Positions 45,110 through 46,502 of a stretch of 46,502 nucleotides of DNA are shown piece after piece; positions within the stretch are counted from its first letter, which is position 1, and every line of letters begins with the position of its first letter. Under the pieces are notes generated by a model. The model had not been told where the DNA came from. It did not search any database and saw nothing but the letters and a program-made list of their open reading frames with translations. The stretch is from CAG-103 sp963627135 (lineage in GTDB: Bacteria > Bacillota > Clostridia > Oscillospirales > Oscillospiraceae): contig CAVFZY010000014.1 of the NCBI GenBank assembly GCA_963627135.1, forward strand, positions 1 to 46,502. Reading direction: 5' to 3'. The position numbers and the translations under genes were made by a program.

Positions 45110-46502
45110 ATGGAGCAGCTTGCGAAAAACCAACTGCATACCGCGGAGATCACGGGCTATACGTCCGACGGCGCGGGTGTGAGCCGCATTGCCGGCCGCG
45201 CCGTATTCGTGAAAGGCGCGCTCGTCGGTGAGACGTGGCAGGTCCGCATCCTGAAGGTGACGGCAAATGCCGTCTACGGTAAGGCGGAGCAGTGCCTGTC
45301 CCCTGCCCCAGCGCGCACGGAGCCGCCCTGCCCCGTTTACCGTACCTGCGGCGGCTGCAGCCTGCAGCACATGGACTATGACGAGCAGCTGCGCATGAAG
45401 CTTGAGCGTGTCAATGATGCGCTCAAGCGCATCGGCGGCGTTTCAGCACCGGTGCAGAATATCATCGGCATGGAGTATCCGCTCTGCTACCGGAACAAAG
45501 CGATTTACGCCGTTGGCAAAAAGGACAGCAGCGTGGTCAAGGGCTTTTACCGCGCATCCAGCCATGACATCACACCCGTGGAGCAGTGCCTGCTCCAGCT
45601 CCCGCTCGCGGATAAGGCGGCGCAGACGGTCTGCGACTGGATGAATCTGCGCGGCATCGCACCATATGACGAGGCCACAGGCCGCGGTACGGTGCGGCAT
45701 CTGTTCACGCGCTGTGCCATGCATACGTCCGACGCTGTGCTGTGTATTGTCTCTGCGCGTGGTTTCGGCGCGCAGACAGACGATTTAATTGCCTACCTGC
45801 GAGAGCACTGCCCGGAGCTGACCGGCATCGTGCTCGATGTCAACAAGCAAAAGGGCAACGTTGTGCTCGCCGGAGATTTCTATACGCTCTGGGGCGAGCC
45901 GGAGCTGACTGATCGGCTCTGCGGGCTGACGTTCGCGCTCTCGCCGCAGGCGTTTTATCAGGTCAATCCCGTGCAGGCCGAGCGGCTGTATGAGCGCGCG
46001 GTGGAATACGCCGTCAACGCGCCGACGGATCAGGTGCTGGACCTGTACTGCGGTGCCGGGACGATCAGCATGTGTCTGGCGCGCAAGGCCGCGCACGTCA
46101 TCGGGGCCGAGATCGTGCCGGAGGCGATTGAGAACGCGCGCCGTAATGCGGAGCGAAACGGCATCGAAAATGTGGAGTTTCTCTGCGCCGATGCCGGTGC
46201 CGCTGCGGCAGAGCTGGCCCGGCGCGGCGTCCGGCCGGACTGCATTGTGGTCGATCCCCCGCGCAAGGGCATGTACCCGGAAGCTATCGACGCGATGGTG
46301 TCCATGCAGCCGCCGCGGATCGTCTATGTCTCCTGCGACCCGGGCACACTCGCGCGCGACGTGAAGCTGCTCACGCAGCGCGGCTACACGCTCACGCAGG
46401 CGCTGGCCGTGGACATGTTCCCGCAAACGGCGCACATAGAGACGGTGGTCCTCTTGTCACGGGAAACAAATCCACTGACGGTTGAGGTCAGAATGGAAGT
46501 GG
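45110..46502 (+). CDS. rlmD: 23S rRNA (uracil-C5)-methyltransferase, RlmD/RumA family, 3' end outside the window
   Basis: SAM-dependent methyltransferase that makes m5U in 23S rRNA (U1939 and/or U747, as RlmD or RlmCD). An N-terminal TRAM domain (about residues 1-65; LHTAEITGYTSDGAGVSRI) is followed by the iron-sulfur cysteines in CPVYRTCGGCSLQH, FYQVNPVQAERLYERA, the SAM motif VLDLYCGAGTISMCLA, VVDPPRKG, and the nucleophilic cysteine in YVSCDPGTLARD, then HIETVVLLS. The frame is open to the right edge (464 codons seen), so the end is missing and a C-terminal extension exists. It starts 3 bases after the ABC-F stop and is probably co-transcribed with it. Confidence 0.9.
   Translation, partial: MEQLAKNQLHTAEITGYTSDGAGVSRIAGRAVFVKGALVGETWQVRILKVTANAVYGKAEQCLSPAPARTEPPCPVYRTCGGCSLQHMDYDEQLRMKLERVNDALKRIGGVSAPVQNIIGMEYPLCYRNKAIYAVGKKDSSVVKGFYRASSHDITPVEQCLLQLPLADKAAQTVCDWMNLRGIAPYDEATGRGTVRHLFTRCAMHTSDAVLCIVSARGFGAQTDDLIAYLREHCPELTGIVLDVNKQKGNVVLAGDFYTLWGEPELTDRLCGLTFALSPQAFYQVNPVQAERLYERAVEYAVNAPTDQVLDLYCGAGTISMCLARKAAHVIGAEIVPEAIENARRNAERNGIENVEFLCADAGAAAAELARRGVRPDCIVVDPPRKGMYPEAIDAMVSMQPPRIVYVSCDPGTLARDVKLLTQRGYTLTQALAVDMFPQTAHIETVVLLSRETNPLTVEVRMEV

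Overview
The window looks like a chromosomal segment of a GC-rich, strictly anaerobic, endospore-forming member of the Clostridia, probably Oscillospiraceae/Ruminococcaceae-like. This rests on gene content read from the translated sequence, not on a database search. Sporulation genes are scattered through it (spoIIE, a SpoIID-domain amidase-enhancer-like protein, a probable spoIIM, sigH, spoIVA, cwlD). Anaerobic traits include a 2-hydroxyacyl-CoA dehydratase locus, a pyrophosphate-type phosphofructokinase and a small redox-disulfide protein. Regulation is Firmicutes-like: a CIRCE/HrcA site, consensus sigma-A promoters, a sigma-E-type promoter before spoIVA and a Spo0A-type promoter before spoIIE. 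I see no rRNA, tRNA, CRISPR array, insertion sequence or prophage; this is mostly housekeeping chromosome.

Layout. 1-3315 (minus): promoter, two dehydratase subunits, a 68-residue membrane protein and the start of the ATP-dependent activator. 3616-5005 (minus): acetyltransferase and family-4 uracil-DNA glycosylase, sharing an overlapping divergent promoter with murC (5207-6592, plus). 6774-9475: spoIIE and a coupled small membrane protein. 9610-12284: ahcY and mgtE. 12421-15062: SpoIID-domain protein and queA. 15116-17899: a frameshifted methionine gamma-lyase divergent from a MocR regulator. 17915-18578: heat-shock-controlled hsp20. 18788-22444: a two-component system, then a His-rich membrane protein and a glycosyltransferase. 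22557-25922: a small protein, popT (DUF368), tgt, yajC and a small membrane protein. 25923-26194 is an AT-rich gap with repeated motifs. 26195-30032: spoIIM-like, xerD and ruvCAB. 30139-32920: sigH, two small cysteine proteins, trmK and nif3. 33008-39318: spoIVA, an aspartate aminotransferase, cwlD-radA and a second Xer-type recombinase. 39345-41994 (minus): fba and a degenerate P-type ATPase, divergent from pfp (42155). 43508-46502: an ABC-F protein and a truncated rlmD.

How genes work together. queA and tgt both serve queuosine tRNA modification although 9 kb apart. fba and pfp are consecutive glycolytic steps read divergently from one AT-rich spacer. ruvCAB, xerD, the second recombinase and radA are recombination and chromosome-resolution functions. 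spoIIE, spoIIM and spoIVA act in successive stages of spore formation, and cwlD makes the cortex ready for germination.

Most worth a second look: (i) a membrane protein with P1B-ATPase architecture in which every catalytic motif is lost but part of the transmembrane metal site is kept (39345-41015); (ii) an ABC-F protein whose degenerate motifs all fall in the same composite ATP site; (iii) the dehydratase locus with an unusually long subunit and a small membrane protein; (iv) repeated TTTACATAAT elements, resembling XerD-binding arms, in the gap before spoIIM-xerD; (v) several places where regulatory signals are physically superimposed (shared -10 of murC/udg, spoIVA -35 inside a terminator, a Shine-Dalgarno inside the yajC terminator).
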